From Latrodectus hesperus (lineage: Eukaryota; Arthropoda; Arachnida; Araneae; Theridiidae), in the NCBI GenBank assembly GCA_037975125.1, contig CM075855.1, positions 78,650,945-78,714,944 on the forward strand: a stretch of DNA of 64,000 bases, given 5' to 3'. Position numbers and translations under genes: made by a program. Numbering within the stretch: the stretch's first letter is position 1; every line of letters begins with the position of its first letter. The notes beneath the pieces are model-generated. The model made no database searches. It was not told where the DNA came from and worked only from the letters and a program-made list of their open reading frames with translations. Positions 41,286-54,350 of the stretch are shown here, in pieces.

Positions 41286-41541
41286 AAAGTACCAATATGG
41301 CCAGCTTCGTCAGGGGGTGTTGACCACATTGGCACAATTATGGCTTTTCTGCAATGCCCCAAGATATAGTCTTAAAGAAGCCAGTACACTCCAAAGCCAT
41401 ACCAAAAATTCAAACCAAAGTATCAAACCAGAATAAAAGAAGTAGAATTTAATCTAAAATATATAAGTCAAAATCCAATGTTGCCAAAATACATTTAATT
41501 TATAATAATTAAATATACCTGTATATAAAATATGCTTCGAT

Positions 41542-42325
41542 ATTTTAATGAAATTATCATTGATATTTCAAATATGATTCTGTAGGCTATAATGTATAAT
41601 TTGTTGATATGTACTGGGCAACCTATTTGTTGAAATTATTGTTAGGTTCTTTTGATTGACTGCTGTATAATTGTATACTAATTAGATTTCTCATTATTGA
41701 TTTTACTTTCACATGATACAAGGAAGGAAAACTGTACACTTGTAGCAATAGCAGTGGGTTCAGAAAATAGAAACTTAATATTCAGCTTTCTTTTTGAACT
41801 TGAATTGGGATTGAGCTTAAAAGATTTCATCTCGAAGAATATGATTCAATAAATAAACCATAGTGTCATCGATGTATAATTTGAAACCAAGATGTTTGAA
41901 ATCTTAGAGATGAAAGCATCCATTGAATATTTGTCATACAGAATGAAGTTTAATTGATGGCTAACTATATCCCCATGTTGCTGGCATTGAAATACGAACA
42001 ACTTCTGAACAACTATTTGTACAAATGTCTATGTAGAAGGATCACTATATTTCAAGCACACAATTAAATTTTTTTTGTTGTGACTAATTTTGAAATCTTA
42101 AAGAAAGAAATATACAAATGAAATTGCCATCACTATATTACATTCGCTTATATTAAGTATATATTTATTAGAGCGTTCAACTACACAATTGACGTATACA
42201 AATAATTTATATTAAGAGTTTCCGGTCAAGTAACAAGAACGAGGCTTGAATCGGCATCATTCTCTTTAACTTTAATACTATATAAATGGAAAAAAAAATT
42301 TCTGCCATTTTTTTACAACTGTTTT
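41542..42325 (-). repeat. 0.8-kb dispersed repeat, copy 2, inverted
   Basis: The inverted partner of 28125-28938; see the shared blocks given there. This copy lacks about 30 bp present in copy 1. Both lack an open frame. Confidence 0.85.
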
Positions 42326-42681
42326 TACAATAAGTTAAGTTTTAGTTTAAACTTATTTCATACTTTTAAATTTTTATTATAATAAATCTTTATAGGATTC
42401 GAAACGAAGTACATTATTCTAGAATATAAACGAACTCTACTTATTTTCACCAAATGTTGCATAATTCTAAAACGATTACTTGTTTATTGCATATTTTCAT
42501 AATTATAGGCTGTTTTTGCTCCATATTTTCTTTTCAATTCTTTGATATTGCATCAGATTATCAACAGACGTCTGCTATGGGGACCTATGTCTCTTCAATT
42601 AGGTGAAACTTTTTATTTTGAAACAGACTAAATTAGTATGAATGTGCATTTTAGGCAGAGATTTTCACAACCAATCACTAA
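42326..42681. other. AT-rich spacer
   Basis: No recognised feature. Confidence 0.6.
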
Positions 42682-42958
42682 AAGCTTCTGTGGCTTAGTT
42701 GGTTAGTGCGTCGTTCTCATTATCGAAAGTTAGTGAGTTCGAATCCCAGCTTATTCAAAGATCCGTCAAGTTCATTAATAGATGCTGGAGTAAGTTAAAT
42801 TGGTTGGGATCGCAATGTCCTCCAAGTAAAATGATACTTCTGGTGGTGACAGGTCAAGTGTTGCTGCATCTTCTGCTTGATCATTGTTTCAAAATTACGA
42901 AGAATCCCACTTGGTTGCTTCTACTTTCTGATAAAATCCAACTCAGTGAAAGTTAACA
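42682..42958 (+). repeat. tRNA-derived SINE, family A, best-preserved head
   Basis: The A box TGGCTTAGTTGG is at 42691-42702 and the B box GAGTTCGAATCCC at 42735-42747, 32 bp apart as in a tRNA. The region between contains CTCATTA, like the CAT anticodon loop of elongator tRNA-Met. The body then follows with TCGCAATGTCCTCCAAGT, ATGATACTTCTGG, GACAGGTCAAGTG and AAAATTACGAAG. Intact boxes mean internal pol III promotion is possible. Confidence 0.82.
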
Positions 42959-45179
42959 ATAACAGCCAATTATTAACATTACAATTTCTATGCAACACAT
43001 ATTTCACTTATCTCATGGAATTCAAGTTACAATTCAAACGCAGATCTTTTACAACATACAAAAGTAACTCAGTAAAAAATCACAAACATTCCACGCAATT
43101 ATGAGTTAAAACGAGTTGAATTTCTTTTCTTGTGGGCAAAAAATGTATATTACATAACAAATCCACATATTTTTAATGTATAGTCGCATGAGTGCCGGTG
43201 AATTATTTTTAATATCAAATATCATTAATTTCTCCATTTTATCAGCTTAGGAACTTATTTTCGGCCGTAAACGGCTACATTTCGTTTTATACTGCAACTC
43301 CATAAGTAAATTTCTAAGAATATCACGAAAAAACTATCTTTCGCAAAGTAAATCCTTTGGGGAGTTTGGCCCACATGCTTATATTCGTGCGCCAAATATT
43401 TTGATATTAGATAAATAATTGATATTAGACGAGAAATTCTGATGCATTGATTGAAAAATCAACGAGTTCATGGGCGACATTTAAATTTTTCTTGGTTGGG
43501 GTCGGTCAAGATTTGTTCATCTTAAAAGCTTCAATTTGTATAGAGTAACTTTAACAGATATGTATAAAACATTTCATTTTGACATTTTGACAAACAAACA
43601 AAGTGCTTGAAGATCACCTTCTACCATTTTACTCATGACAGATACCTATAAAAATTCTGTACAGACGGTGATACAACTAAACGCTTTTTCTATTAAAAAT
43701 TCCTTAGCAAAATACTTTTTCCAAAAAACCTAAAAATTCCCAGTGTTATTCCTATTTTTATGTTTCCCAGCGTTACTTTCTATAGTTGTCATAGAAAAGT
43801 AAGTGAAATACTGTACCAACATTTTCCAGATTATTAATAAGATAAAATTCACGATGTTAATACAGGATTTCTGACGGAAAACAATTTTTAAAAAATGCAT
43901 ATTTGTTATAAAATAAAATCTGTTTATTATAAAATAATATTCACGTGTCAATACTCATTGGCACGTGATGATTTAAGAATAAAGCAAATGGTAGGAAAAA
44001 TCCCATTTGTGTTATCAACTATCAGCTGACTAAGCTTTCCATTTCCGAAATCATGTGAATTCTCTTTATTCCCGATATACGATGAACTCTTTTATCGGAA
44101 CGACACGAGGCCTTGGCCATTTATTCCACAACTATCGATCCAGATCAAGAAACCTGCATAACTCTGCGAGGAATGTGCCGAACTGAATGAGGAAGAGGAG
44201 AACTATCACGAACTTGACGAGGTACACACACTCGTGACACTTCTAATATAGCTCATTGTGCTTCGGACTCTATTCCCTGCACACGCAAAGTTGCGAACTG
44301 ATGGAGCACTCCATTATGCATGACCATTTGACCCAAGATTTTATGTATCGAAGAGGAACTCTGTTCCTTCATTGGGAAACTAATTAATTCCCCTAATGAT
44401 TCTTTGTTTTCACCCAATCGCATGGTGAAATATGAATCTGCTGTAAGGTAAGACCATCTGGAAGTAATTAAACTGATGGAAAATCCCAGTATAATTGACT
44501 ACAGGCTGATTGATTTGATTATACAAATGGCTAACTAATGAATGGGGTGTTCATTAAATTGCCAACGTAAGACTTGTGAGTATTTGTGATTCGGTTGGTA
44601 TGATAATATACATGATAAAAAATGCCAATGGAAAAATTATTACATAAAGTTAAGCAAATGGTGATTATTGTGATTATGGTGATACATAAAGTTATGCAAA
44701 TACAGATTAATTATTACATAAAGTTATGCAAATGGTAGTATCACACTAAAAAAAATTGGCTGGATAAATAAATAAAAAAAACATTAACTTACAAACAGTT
44801 GATGGAATAGGCCGGCCTATTTAGAGGGCTTCAATAAAGCTGGTTGATCAGTTATTCGGCGAGGGAGGCTTCCTTCATCCGGATTCTTATTAATGAATTC
44901 ATTTAGAATAAACTACAGGAGCCTATTTCTTCTTCCGATCAATCTCGAGTGCTTTTATTAAACTTCAACCTTACTGTTTATGGATTCGTCATCCGGATTT
45001 GTATTAATGGAAAATTTTTTCATTATTTCGGCTCATTAATACTATAAGATGATTTATAAAGTTGTTTTCTGTAAAATATATGAGAGAGTAAACCAATTAG
45101 GTAGATATTTATTTATTTTATTACATTACATATATTCAGACTTGTATGCTTGATTTTTGAGATCCGCTTGTAAGTCTTC
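42959..45179. other. AT-rich DNA; repeated octamer near 44640-44735
   Basis: ATTACATAAAGTT(A)NGCAAATGG-type words start at 44640, 44683 and 44714. Two include the POU-type octamer ATGCAAAT (44694-44701 and 44726-44733). A GC-richer stretch at 44030-44350 has no recognised motif. Confidence 0.45.
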
Positions 45180-45340
45180 GTCGATAATAGCACAAATAGC
45201 ACAATGACAGATGTACAACCACAGAAGAATAACGAAGAAAACACCCATGGCCACGGTGGGAATCGAACCCACACTCCTAAGCTTTCAAGCGATTAGCGGT
45301 GATGCTTTAGACCACTCAGCCACGGAGCGCCCTTAGGTAG
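45180..45340 (-). repeat. tRNA-Ser-like SINE head, family G
   Basis: On the minus strand it reads CGTGGCTGAGTGGTCTAAAG (A box in a D arm), a serine-like GCTAA segment, then GTGGGTTCGATTCCCACC, a perfect T arm with B box. The anticodon and acceptor stems do not pair properly, and the sequence continues into a body (CATGGGTGTTTTCTTCGTTA). I therefore call it a SINE and not a functional tRNA. Its promoter boxes are the best preserved in the window. Confidence 0.65.
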
Positions 45341-45412
45341 ATAAAAATGTTTGAAAAAATTAATTTATAAAAATATATATAGCCATTCTCCGCTAATTAA
45401 AATATTATCATG

Positions 45413-45414
<2 letters not shown>

Positions 45415-45449
<35 letters not shown>
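45415..45449. repeat. (TA)n microsatellite, 35 bp
   Basis: Uninterrupted alternating AT. Confidence 0.93.
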
Positions 45450-45452
<3 letters not shown>

Positions 45453-45654
45453 CATCCAAGCCTATTCCTGTGGTGCCTGTGGTAGGATTCTAAGTAACAA
45501 AATAAAACTTGCTTTTTATAAATGTACCTATACGTGTGACGTTTGTATTGCATGTATGCACATATCACTGCATCTGTCTTAAAGTGAGTTATTATTTACT
45601 ATTCAGATAATACTTTTTAATTATTTTTTTACGAAAATCATTACTGTAAGCAGT

Positions 45655-45985
45655 TATAGGCCGTGGTAGTCTGGTTGGTTATGTTCTCATGCCTGGTTGG
45701 CCTCATTATCAAAAGGTTGTGAGTCGAAACCCGACTTAATCGAAGGTCCGTCGTGTTCACTAAAGACGGCCGGAGAATGTTAAATTAATCGTGCTCGCAC
45801 TGTCCTCCAAGTGAAATGATACTTCTGAATGGCAGGTCAAGAATTTAGGTCTTTTACCTGGTCCCTGCTTTTAAATTGCGAAGATCCCCACCCAGCTATT
45901 TCCATTTAAGTGGTAGAATTTGACTCTGAGCAAAGTACTGGGGAATAAGTTGGTGCAAGAAAAACAACCCCTTACTTTTAATCAA
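45655..45985 (+). repeat. tRNA-derived SINE, family A, copy 6
   Basis: The head has GGTAGTCTGGTTGGTTATG, followed by a short internal duplication (CATGCCTGGTTGGCCTCATT) and a decayed B box (GAGTCGAAACCC). The body matches the family: CGCACTGTCCTCCAAGTGAA, GATACTTCTGAATGGCAGG, CCTGGTCCCTGCTTTTAAAT. The 3' end has GGTGCAAGAAAAACAA. Confidence 0.75.
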
Positions 45986-48900
45986 CGTTCCAAAATATTA
46001 ACACTTATTCTTAAGGTACAATCTCCTCCCTGTTGATATTTTTTTAAATCGCATATAAGTCTGTCTGATTAGCCAATACAATAAGGCAAAGTCATGACAT
46101 CTTTGATGCTCCAATTATTAGTTTCAGGTATTGTAGCCCTTGTCCAAAGTCAAAATTTTGAAATCAATGACTTAGTTAAGCTTTCTTTAGGATTTATTTT
46201 GTCGTAAAAATGAGTTTTTCAACAAAATAAATTTTAAAATCATTCTTACTACATTGGAATATGTTTCAATAAACATTTACGTCGGAATGTAGCCTACTAC
46301 AAATAAAACATTGCTTGCTTATATAGAAGGATACATTTCTAGATTCCAAGTGAGAAGTTTCCTCTTAAAAATGGAAAAGTATTTTCCTGAATTATTATAT
46401 AATTATCTGTTGTCTAATATGCAAAATATGAAATATTATTTTACCGAAGAGAGATGATGACTTTAAATTAAAATATTATTACCAGAAATGATGGCCGAAA
46501 ATAAGGTTTCGCATTATCGTCCTGTAGAAAAACAACTCATGTGTAACCTCTAATAAAGTGTGCCTGATTCAGGAAACTAACTAGTAATGCTGACACTTGT
46601 CAGATTCAAGAAACTAACTATGTTGATGATTGGGCTATCAGAGTCATTTCCTACATGTGTTTAACCATATTATCCTCCTTTCATAACATTTCACGATTTG
46701 TAATTCACCTCCCCAATTGGGGCGGTGACATAAATGATCAATTTTATTGAAATTCAGCGGTTATAGAATAACTTCAGAAAGCATGGTCTTTAACTAGGTG
46801 CTTAAAACACAAAGGCAATATATGGATAAGTGATATTGATCATTATTCTGCTGAAAATAGCCATTTTAAATAGTATGAAAAGAAGATTTGCAGAAGCTGC
46901 GTCGTCAAATATCATAACTAATTTGCGAAAAAAGCATTAATAAACAAAGTGCCGCAGCTAAAAGATTGAAATCTTGAGGGTATATTTAAATGACTCGGAA
47001 TCACATACTAATGCTGAGTCAGATATGTTTTCCTGTAGTGATATAAGATCTTTAAAAGATGCTTGTGTTTCGAATGTGCTTGCTTCGAAGCTTTATTCCG
47101 TAGTGGCAAAACGATTACAGAGTGAGAAATCATACAATAGCAAAGATAGCCGTAGAGATGTAGACACAAAGTACAATTAACGAAATATCACAAAACTCCT
47201 TTTTTTCTCTACTATTTTGTGACATTTCTACATTGTGTGACATTCTGTTAATATATACATAAAAAATAAGTAAATGCGATAGACATCAGAAAGGATATTC
47301 TCTAATCGATGACCCACGGTGTCTTTTCAAGATGACACTGACCACGGATTTTTGTGATTTCGAATTCACTAGGCATACCTATTTTTCCTGAAAATATGTA
47401 AAACTATTGGTGGGACAACCCTGTATAATAATGCTTATATCATCTTGTCTTTCTGTGGGAAATTCAATTATTTCTCTCTTTTTTTCAAGAAACATATTTA
47501 ATAAAAAAGCGTAGTTGAAATTTATTTTTAGTAGTTGAATAATTTTGGATAAAATTGCATTTTAAATTCAAGTGCATTTATTTTGAAACAAGCACAATAA
47601 GAGTAAATAATGCCATGTGACGTTTAGCTTGCAATGATAATATGCACTGTGTACTTATTTAAAATCAATTAAATTTAAGTGTATTCATTTTACGATCAAA
47701 CACCTTATGGGAATACTCAAAAAAGTACTTTAAGATGTGGGATGTTTGATTTTATCATGTCCGACCTTTGATGGAGATTATACTTACAGAATGACTTGAA
47801 AATATTCGGCATGACTTGGCCAGTGAACATATCTGTTTTCGTGAAGCCCAGACTGCTGTTCTCTGGTTTTTGTTCCTTTTATTTAATTATGCAGTATTTA
47901 ATGTTTTATTTAACTTATTTCTGCAAACCCCATGTTGTATATCTGGGCTTGGGCTACTTGGGGAAATTGTATGCGTTCAAAAACAATTTCTGGTAATCAT
48001 TCGAAAGATATAACACAGCAATAGGACCAGAACATATTGTAGCTCCTTATGGCACATCTCTCAAGAACTATTTAACATCATGCCATTACTTAGCAGCCCT
48101 TGCAAATAATGTCTAAAATAAGTCGTGGACTTCCATAACTAGCGCTGTCCCTAAATTTTGCAATTGATCGGTTGTAAGGGACATTAAGATGAACATCTTA
48201 CATTTTTGATTGATCAAAATTACTATTTTTATTATTTGAAATCAAAAATGCATTTGGAACTTCAATAGACATTATTAATTTATGTTTTCGGAATCAACAA
48301 AAATATGCTTCAGTTTAATTCTTACAGTTTTCTCTCCATGGTGCAATTTCAGCATTGAATTTCTGAACCGCCATTGCCATTTTTAGAACTAGTAGTACTA
48401 AAATTGGTTTTCTTTTAAAAACTATTACTTAAATTTCCTTCAGCGGTTTTGCATTCCACTCTAAATATAGAATTTCCTTTTCAACCTTTGACAAGATTTG
48501 TATTATTTTTTTTTATTTACAAATCAATTTATAAGTACTGGGCTTGCCTAAATTTAAAGATTAAGAAGCTGACTACAGTTCTATAACAAGATTTGACTCA
48601 CTATCAAAGAAATTATACTGTTGTCTAAAACCAAATGAGGGGAGACTTTACCTATATGCAAAGAATTATTGACAGAGGTAGAGAAAATGAATTCCTATCC
48701 ATTTGCAAGTGATCAAATTTTGTTTTGATAGCAATCGTGATGTTTGAACAGTTTCTTAATATTTCGATTGTTCGAATTTTGAATAAGTTATGGGTTTTCT
48801 TTTGTGAAAAAGATTATTTAGCTATTAAAGTAAACAATTTCTAATCATTGCTAGCATTTTATGAGATTATAAACTGTAAAATAACCAGAGTGAATAACAT

Positions 48901-49000
48901 GGGTTTCGAATGCTGAAGCATGTCAATTGATTATGAGTAAATAAAGTGTGTTTTTGTATTAATGTTAGTTAAGACAGAAAGAGAGAGAGAGTTATTGTAG
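45986..49000. other. AT-rich DNA without recognisable genes
   Basis: A 68-codon plus-strand frame at 46974-47180 has ordinary protein-like composition (Ser/Asp-rich, NDSESHTNAESDMFS) but no recognised domain, and I see no splice-consistent neighbours. It could be a remnant of a transposase N-terminus or chance. A short GA run lies at 48978. Confidence 0.45.
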
Positions 49001-52000
49001 ACAAATGCAAGATATTTAGTTAACAAAGATAGACTTTCAAATCGCAATTAGAAGATATCACATAATTCTAATTCAAATCGTCTTAACTCTTTTAGACAAA
49101 TCCTTATTTCCATTATTTTATTTATTTATTTTTTGATTACCATAGACACGTGTTCGTGTTTTCCCCAGACCCTAATAAACATTCATATCTCTACTGCAGT
49201 AGCTCTTATTTAATAGACAGCCAAGGGCACACATTTCCCATTATTTGTCGGGAATATAAATGAATCATAGCTCGCTTGTGTTGCGATTCTCGATAAGTAA
49301 GGCATTATTACGCGAACGAAACAATGACAAGGACAAGTTGTAAAAAGAAGCCCACTCGTTCTGCTTGATTAGAACGCGTGCGACGCACTGGAATGGAATA
49401 ATATCCTGATCCAGAGGAACAGATGATTGACAAATATAATTTCCTTTCCGATATTCGTTGAGATACTAGGACGATTGTCCCTTCACTAGTTGTCAACATG
49501 AAAATTACAACGCATCTGCAAAGAATGTTTATCCTCAGATATTTTTTTCCCTCACTTGAAAATTAACATTTTTGTGTCTCAAAGCGAAAACATCAGATTG
49601 GAAAATGAGAATTCTGTAATATCTATGTGTTTTATTTTTACCTCACGTGTTTTCTCAACTTTTATTTTACACGGTTCATAAATTATAGTCATTATTTGAA
49701 AGTGATTAGCATAATTGCTTTAACTATTTCTTAGTATTATTTGCATTTTAGAGCTTTATTAATGAATATTTTTTAAAAACTGCTTATTTTTGTAATTTTT
49801 TTTAAATGGTAAAAAAAGAAGGAAAATTAGCATTTGTTTATTTACTTTCCAAATTATTGCTTTCGTATAGTTTCATCAGCAATTATAGTTTCAGACACTG
49901 TAATTCTTGGCATCAATCACACAGTGGTGATAATCAAAGGTGGCACCGTCCGAAGGAAACTGTGGACTAAGGTGATGAAATTAAAAAGTTCTATGGTTCA
50001 ATAACTTCAGATTTTGAATACATTTTTGATTAAAAGTAATTAAAAAGACAATTCGTTCTTATAATTTAAAGTCAAGATTGAAAAAAATAACAATTTTATC
50101 TTTTGCCTGAATTTTGGCGACATTATACATTGATTATTATTCTTTCAAAAATATGTCATTTAGGCGTATTTTTTGTCAAAGTTGAGCAAAAATACGACAC
50201 ATATTTACTATTTTATAACGTTATATTAATGTTAATGAGGTAAAGTTATTTCAAGTAATGGTTCAGTAGAATCTGATATAAACACACAGGAAAAATTCCA
50301 TTTTAGGAAAAATCGATCATCAAGAGGAAATATGAGCATCCTTGCTCTCATATATTTATTTATATTTCTTTAAAAAGAATAACCTTTTTTTTAATAGAAT
50401 GTTTTTTCGTTCAATTTCTTCAGTAAAGTGAAATTTAATCTCATACTGTGAGAATAAAATTTAATTCCAAAAAAATTTAATTTATTCCAAAATCATCGTT
50501 TTAATAGAATTCCTATATTCAGATATTTTTTCAATAAAACTATTTTGTTTTATATATTTTTTTTCGTCAATTCCAATCAATAAGGTTGTCCAATAGGAGA
50601 ACTGTACCATTCCTTTTCAAGAAAACTGGCAAATGATATGTAAAAATCTTTTAATAGGGGAATTCACTCAAATGATATTTCGTCAAAAAGCAGTCTTTGT
50701 AATTGTTATCTTGTCTACGGAAAAAGTAGAGCAATGGAGTCAAAATTCTGAATGACAAGCTTTGCCAAGTTCTATATAAAAACTCGGCTCTCCGTTAAAA
50801 AATTTCTTGTAATGGTAAGCCGAATTTGTGCAAAGAGCGTCAATAATAGCCAGGCAATGAAAAACGTGCTCTGGAATCATTTGGGCTTGCGAACATTTTT
50901 TTTCCGGAGAAAACAGCATATTTTTTTTTTTTTTACTATATAATAATTTTTGTTCAAAGGAGAGAAATTTAATATTATTGTATGAGAAAAAACTCAATAA
51001 CAAAATACCAAATTTCATTCCAAGATCATTATGGCGATGTCTTTATAATGTCTAATTTATCAGATTGATTTCATTTTTCGGCAGTTTCATTCAGTAGTAT
51101 CTTTCATTGGAGTGAAAATTAATATTGTCGAGCCATGAAATATTCCATTCTACAAGAAATAGGCCATTAAGATCTCGCATGAAGCATTTCTTAAAAGTAA
51201 TATAAGCCTCTTTTTCCAGAGGCGGTCATATACCGAGATAATCATTGTATTACAGTATATAAAATTTAAAAATTAAATTTAATACATGATCTGATCAAAG
51301 AATAATTCTTTCTCTCAATATCCAATAAAAAAAAGACTACATAATTTATACTATTACATTAGATAAAAAAATAATCCCAATTGGAGTAAAAAAGATCTTC
51401 CGAGTGTGACGTCAACTCAGTTATTCCTAAATTATGATGGATCAATGAAATGATTCACAAATATCCAGTAATTTCTTCATTGACTGAATTCTACACGTGT
51501 GGAAGAACTTTCCAAAAATGAAATGTTTATTCATCTGCTTCTATGCGGGGGTTAAAAACAAGACGTCTCCTATGTGGTCTCCAAGAATAAAAGGGTTAAA
51601 ATCCATCTGGAATGGTTCCCAGAACCTTCGGGTGTCTTCCATCGTTCTGATATCAGTAGTGGAGTTATGAGAGTTGAGAATAGTTTCTGGGATGAGATTC
51701 ATCTTTGGAACTCTTTCCGTTGCCAAGATTCTAAGCTACTCAAGAAAACAACTAAAAAGAATTTCAAGTGAGCTAGAAACTCTCAGTGAGTTAATAAAAA
51801 GTTTGACGAGTTAAATATTCTTGAGTAAGTCAGTACTCTCAAATCAGTTGAGCATCTTTGTGACATTCGTAATGATATTATAGATTATAATCATTCAGAT
51901 AAATTGACAAGTATTGCTTTTTGAATCTGTTCTGGAATAATAGCTGTCTTTGAATTTTAACCACTCGAACTTGGTACATCTGATATGATCGGCGGGGATT

Positions 52001-52074
52001 CATTCAAATATTTATCATTAAAATTAATAAATAAAGAATTTTTTAGGTCATAAATACTTTTATAGAAGGTAATT
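49001..52074. other. AT-rich DNA without recognisable genes
   Basis: A moderately GC-richer piece at 51540-51760 is open on both strands (61-65 codons) but carries no recognised motif. It may be an old repeat. Confidence 0.45.
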
Positions 52075-52730
52075 GAGGATAATAAGCTTGAACGAGTTAC
52101 AGAGTTTAAATATTTGAGTTCAATTGTCACAGAAAATAATAATATGTGATGTCAGAAATCAAACAAAAGATTAATGCAGGTAATCGCAGCTTTTTTGTAT
52201 TACAGAAACTAAAAAGATCTAAAGTGAAATACGAAACTGAAAACTATAACATGGAAGACTGGTGTATAAGACAGCAATCAAAGCAGCTCTTATTAGTAGA
52301 TCAGAAACTTAGCCTTTAACTGTGAAGAACCTGAAAATATGTTAATAACCTGGGAGAGGAAGATTTTAAGAGCCATATTTGGACATGTAAAAGATCGTGG
52401 TTTGGCGGAAAGGATACATCGATGAAATTCAAAAACTCCTTGAAGGAAAAGGTATAATAAAACATACAAAATTAAAAAGAATGTGTTAGTTCGGACATAT
52501 GAAGAGAATGAATGACAACCCATGTATCAAAAAAATTTTTAAAGATCACTGTCAAGGTCAGAAAAAACTAGGAAGACCAAAGAAAAGATAACTTGAGGTT
52601 GAAAAGGAGATAGAACTTGTAAATAACAAGTTGGAAAACTAAGACACGAGACAGACTGCTTTGAATTCAAATTGTTTGGGAAGACATGTCCAACATGGGC
52701 TGCTGTACCGGGGAGTTAGTTAGTTATTGA
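52075..52730 (+). pseudogene. Non-LTR reverse transcriptase C-terminal region, decayed
   Basis: This is the longest LINE remnant here. The plus strand shows, in order, ERVTEFKYLSSIVTENN (the start of the thumb region), a degraded middle with NQSSSY and RNLAFNCEE, ITWERKILRAIFGHVKDRGL, LKRMCxFGHMKRMNDNP, KKIFKDHC and KLGRPKKRxLEVEKE. Here x marks stop codons. These follow the usual order of RTE-type ORF ends. At least three stops and several frameshifts make it non-functional, and its high A content suggests long residence in the host. Confidence 0.75.
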
Positions 52731-54063
52731 GGATAGTTATGATATTGAGCAAATGATCGTGGTCAGAGTACTGGTCCTTGTATAAGCTAGTACTCTGATT
52801 TCGATTGAGCTTCTTTGATATGGACATTCATAATTAATTACCATGTATCAGACAAATTAATAAGTACAGATTTTTGAGACTGTTTACGAATAATGGCTTC
52901 CTTTGAATGCCTTATATGACAAAAATTAGGTCATTCACCTAAAAGATTTTAAAAGACCTTATGATTAATCTCTCATGCTAATTTAAACCCCGCAGTAACT
53001 ATTCATGATTCAATTTCTATTTCTTTTTTTCAAAAATATTTACAAATAATTTCACAGCATTGAGGGTGGGAATTCTTTTTTCTCAATACATTTTATTCTA
53101 TTCAATTCCCATTAATTTACACCCGGAAGAAATACGTCTTAATACGTCATCTTAAATACGTCAGATCAACAATTAAATTTTTTTCATCTGATTCAAATCA
53201 CTAAATAATTCATTAATTTCACGAAACATCTATAAAGTATCTTGTAAAAATCGCCAAGATTTTTGCAAGAGGGAATCAAAAATTGTTTCCCTGAAAAGCG
53301 TTTAATTAGTAGGCATATCTGCTAAAGTATGTATTCGGTGTTTTTCCAAATTCCCGTCTAGTCTAGGTACAGTTACCATCGCATTTAATAAAATACTTTG
53401 TTGAACAAAATAAAAAAAATTACATCAACGTTGAGTTGTTAGGTTTATCCATTACAAAGTGAAATAAAAAACTATTAAAAAAACTAGTATTTATCTAGAA
53501 ACGAAAATTTTCATTTTATAATTCTGGATAGATACCATTAAACCAATCGCGGTCTTCTGCTGTCTCTCATTATGACAAATAAATGACAAATGCTTAAAAC
53601 TTTAATAAAAAATAAATTGATTATCAACCCAAAATATGACATATTTATTGAGTTCTAAACTAACAAATTATGAATAATTTTATTAAAAAGAGGAAAGTTT
53701 ATAAATAATAATAGCGGCATTAAGAAATATTTGCTGATGTACTTAAAGTCCATGAAGATGTACTTAATATGTATGGTTCCTGAAGAAATTCGAAAGCTAT
53801 ATACAAACAATAAGTTCATTATAGAGAAGATGATAAATGAAAATCAAAAGATCCAAAATATGGTCTGGCCACGAAAAAAGAATCAAATAATGAGAGGAAA
53901 TCAACAAGTTTTGAACAAAGAACAGTTGTACTTGATGTTAGGAAATGAAAATCATATCTTAATACTCATTCATTATGTATTTTTCTATTTTAGAATTTCA
54001 TCTCAGTATTTTAGAAAGCCATACTTCTTAGTTCTTCAATAAAATGACCTAACGTTAAAAGTT
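52731..54063. other. AT-rich DNA without recognisable genes
   Basis: A 103-codon plus-strand frame (53731-54042) has no recognised motif and A-rich composition. Confidence 0.5.
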
Positions 54064-54195
54064 GTGTTGTTGTTGTGTATGACACTTGGCAAACCAAGCT
54101 CGCTATGCCATTGGCTGTGCGATTTAAGTCAACAGAATGCGTCTTTCTTTTGGATATGAGCACCACGAAGGTGAAAGTACGACTTTTGCTCATTT
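54064..54195 (-). repeat. Family D SINE, 3' end, copy 2
   Basis: Inverted relative of 16590-16725. The plus strand shows GTTGTTGTTGTG (complement of the AAC tail), CTTGGCAAACCAAGCTCGCT, AATGCGTCTTTCTTTTGG and GAGCACCACGAAGGTGAAAG. It is 5'-truncated where family B sequence begins. Confidence 0.65.
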
Positions 54196-54350
54196 TAAGG
54201 TGCCTCGTAATTTTGAACCACGGTCAAGTGACGAGGCCACTCTTGAGCTGGCACTCTCCTCTCCATATCCACGCCACACCAGCGAAAGGACTTTGGACGT
54301 CACTGATTAACGTGGACACGTCCTCAACCCACGGAACGTTAAAAGTAAAC
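54195..54350 (-). repeat. Interspersed repeat, family B, copy 3, partial
   Basis: Shares CGTAATTTTGAACCACGG, GACGAGGCCACTCTTGAG, CTCTCCATATCCACGCCAC and CAACCCACGGAAC with the other family B copies. It directly abuts a family D end, so either one inserted next to the other or the two are parts of one composite element. Confidence 0.65.

Noticed and set aside
42682..42755. Methionine tRNA gene
   Set aside because: The boxes are tRNA-like, but the same head with the same body recurs several times in the window, so it is a SINE.
45240..45335. Serine tRNA gene on the minus strand
   Set aside because: The D and T arms look good, but the anticodon and acceptor stems do not pair and the sequence runs on into a SINE-like body.
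46974..47180. Ser/Asp-rich 68-codon frame as a transposase N-terminus
   Set aside because: The resemblance to acidic N-termini of some transposases is too vague; no catalytic region or terminal repeats are nearby.
47330..47440. ACAACCCTGTATA near 47416 as a transposon end
   Set aside because: The word resembles ends of some arthropod elements, but no matching inverted partner was found within a few kb.
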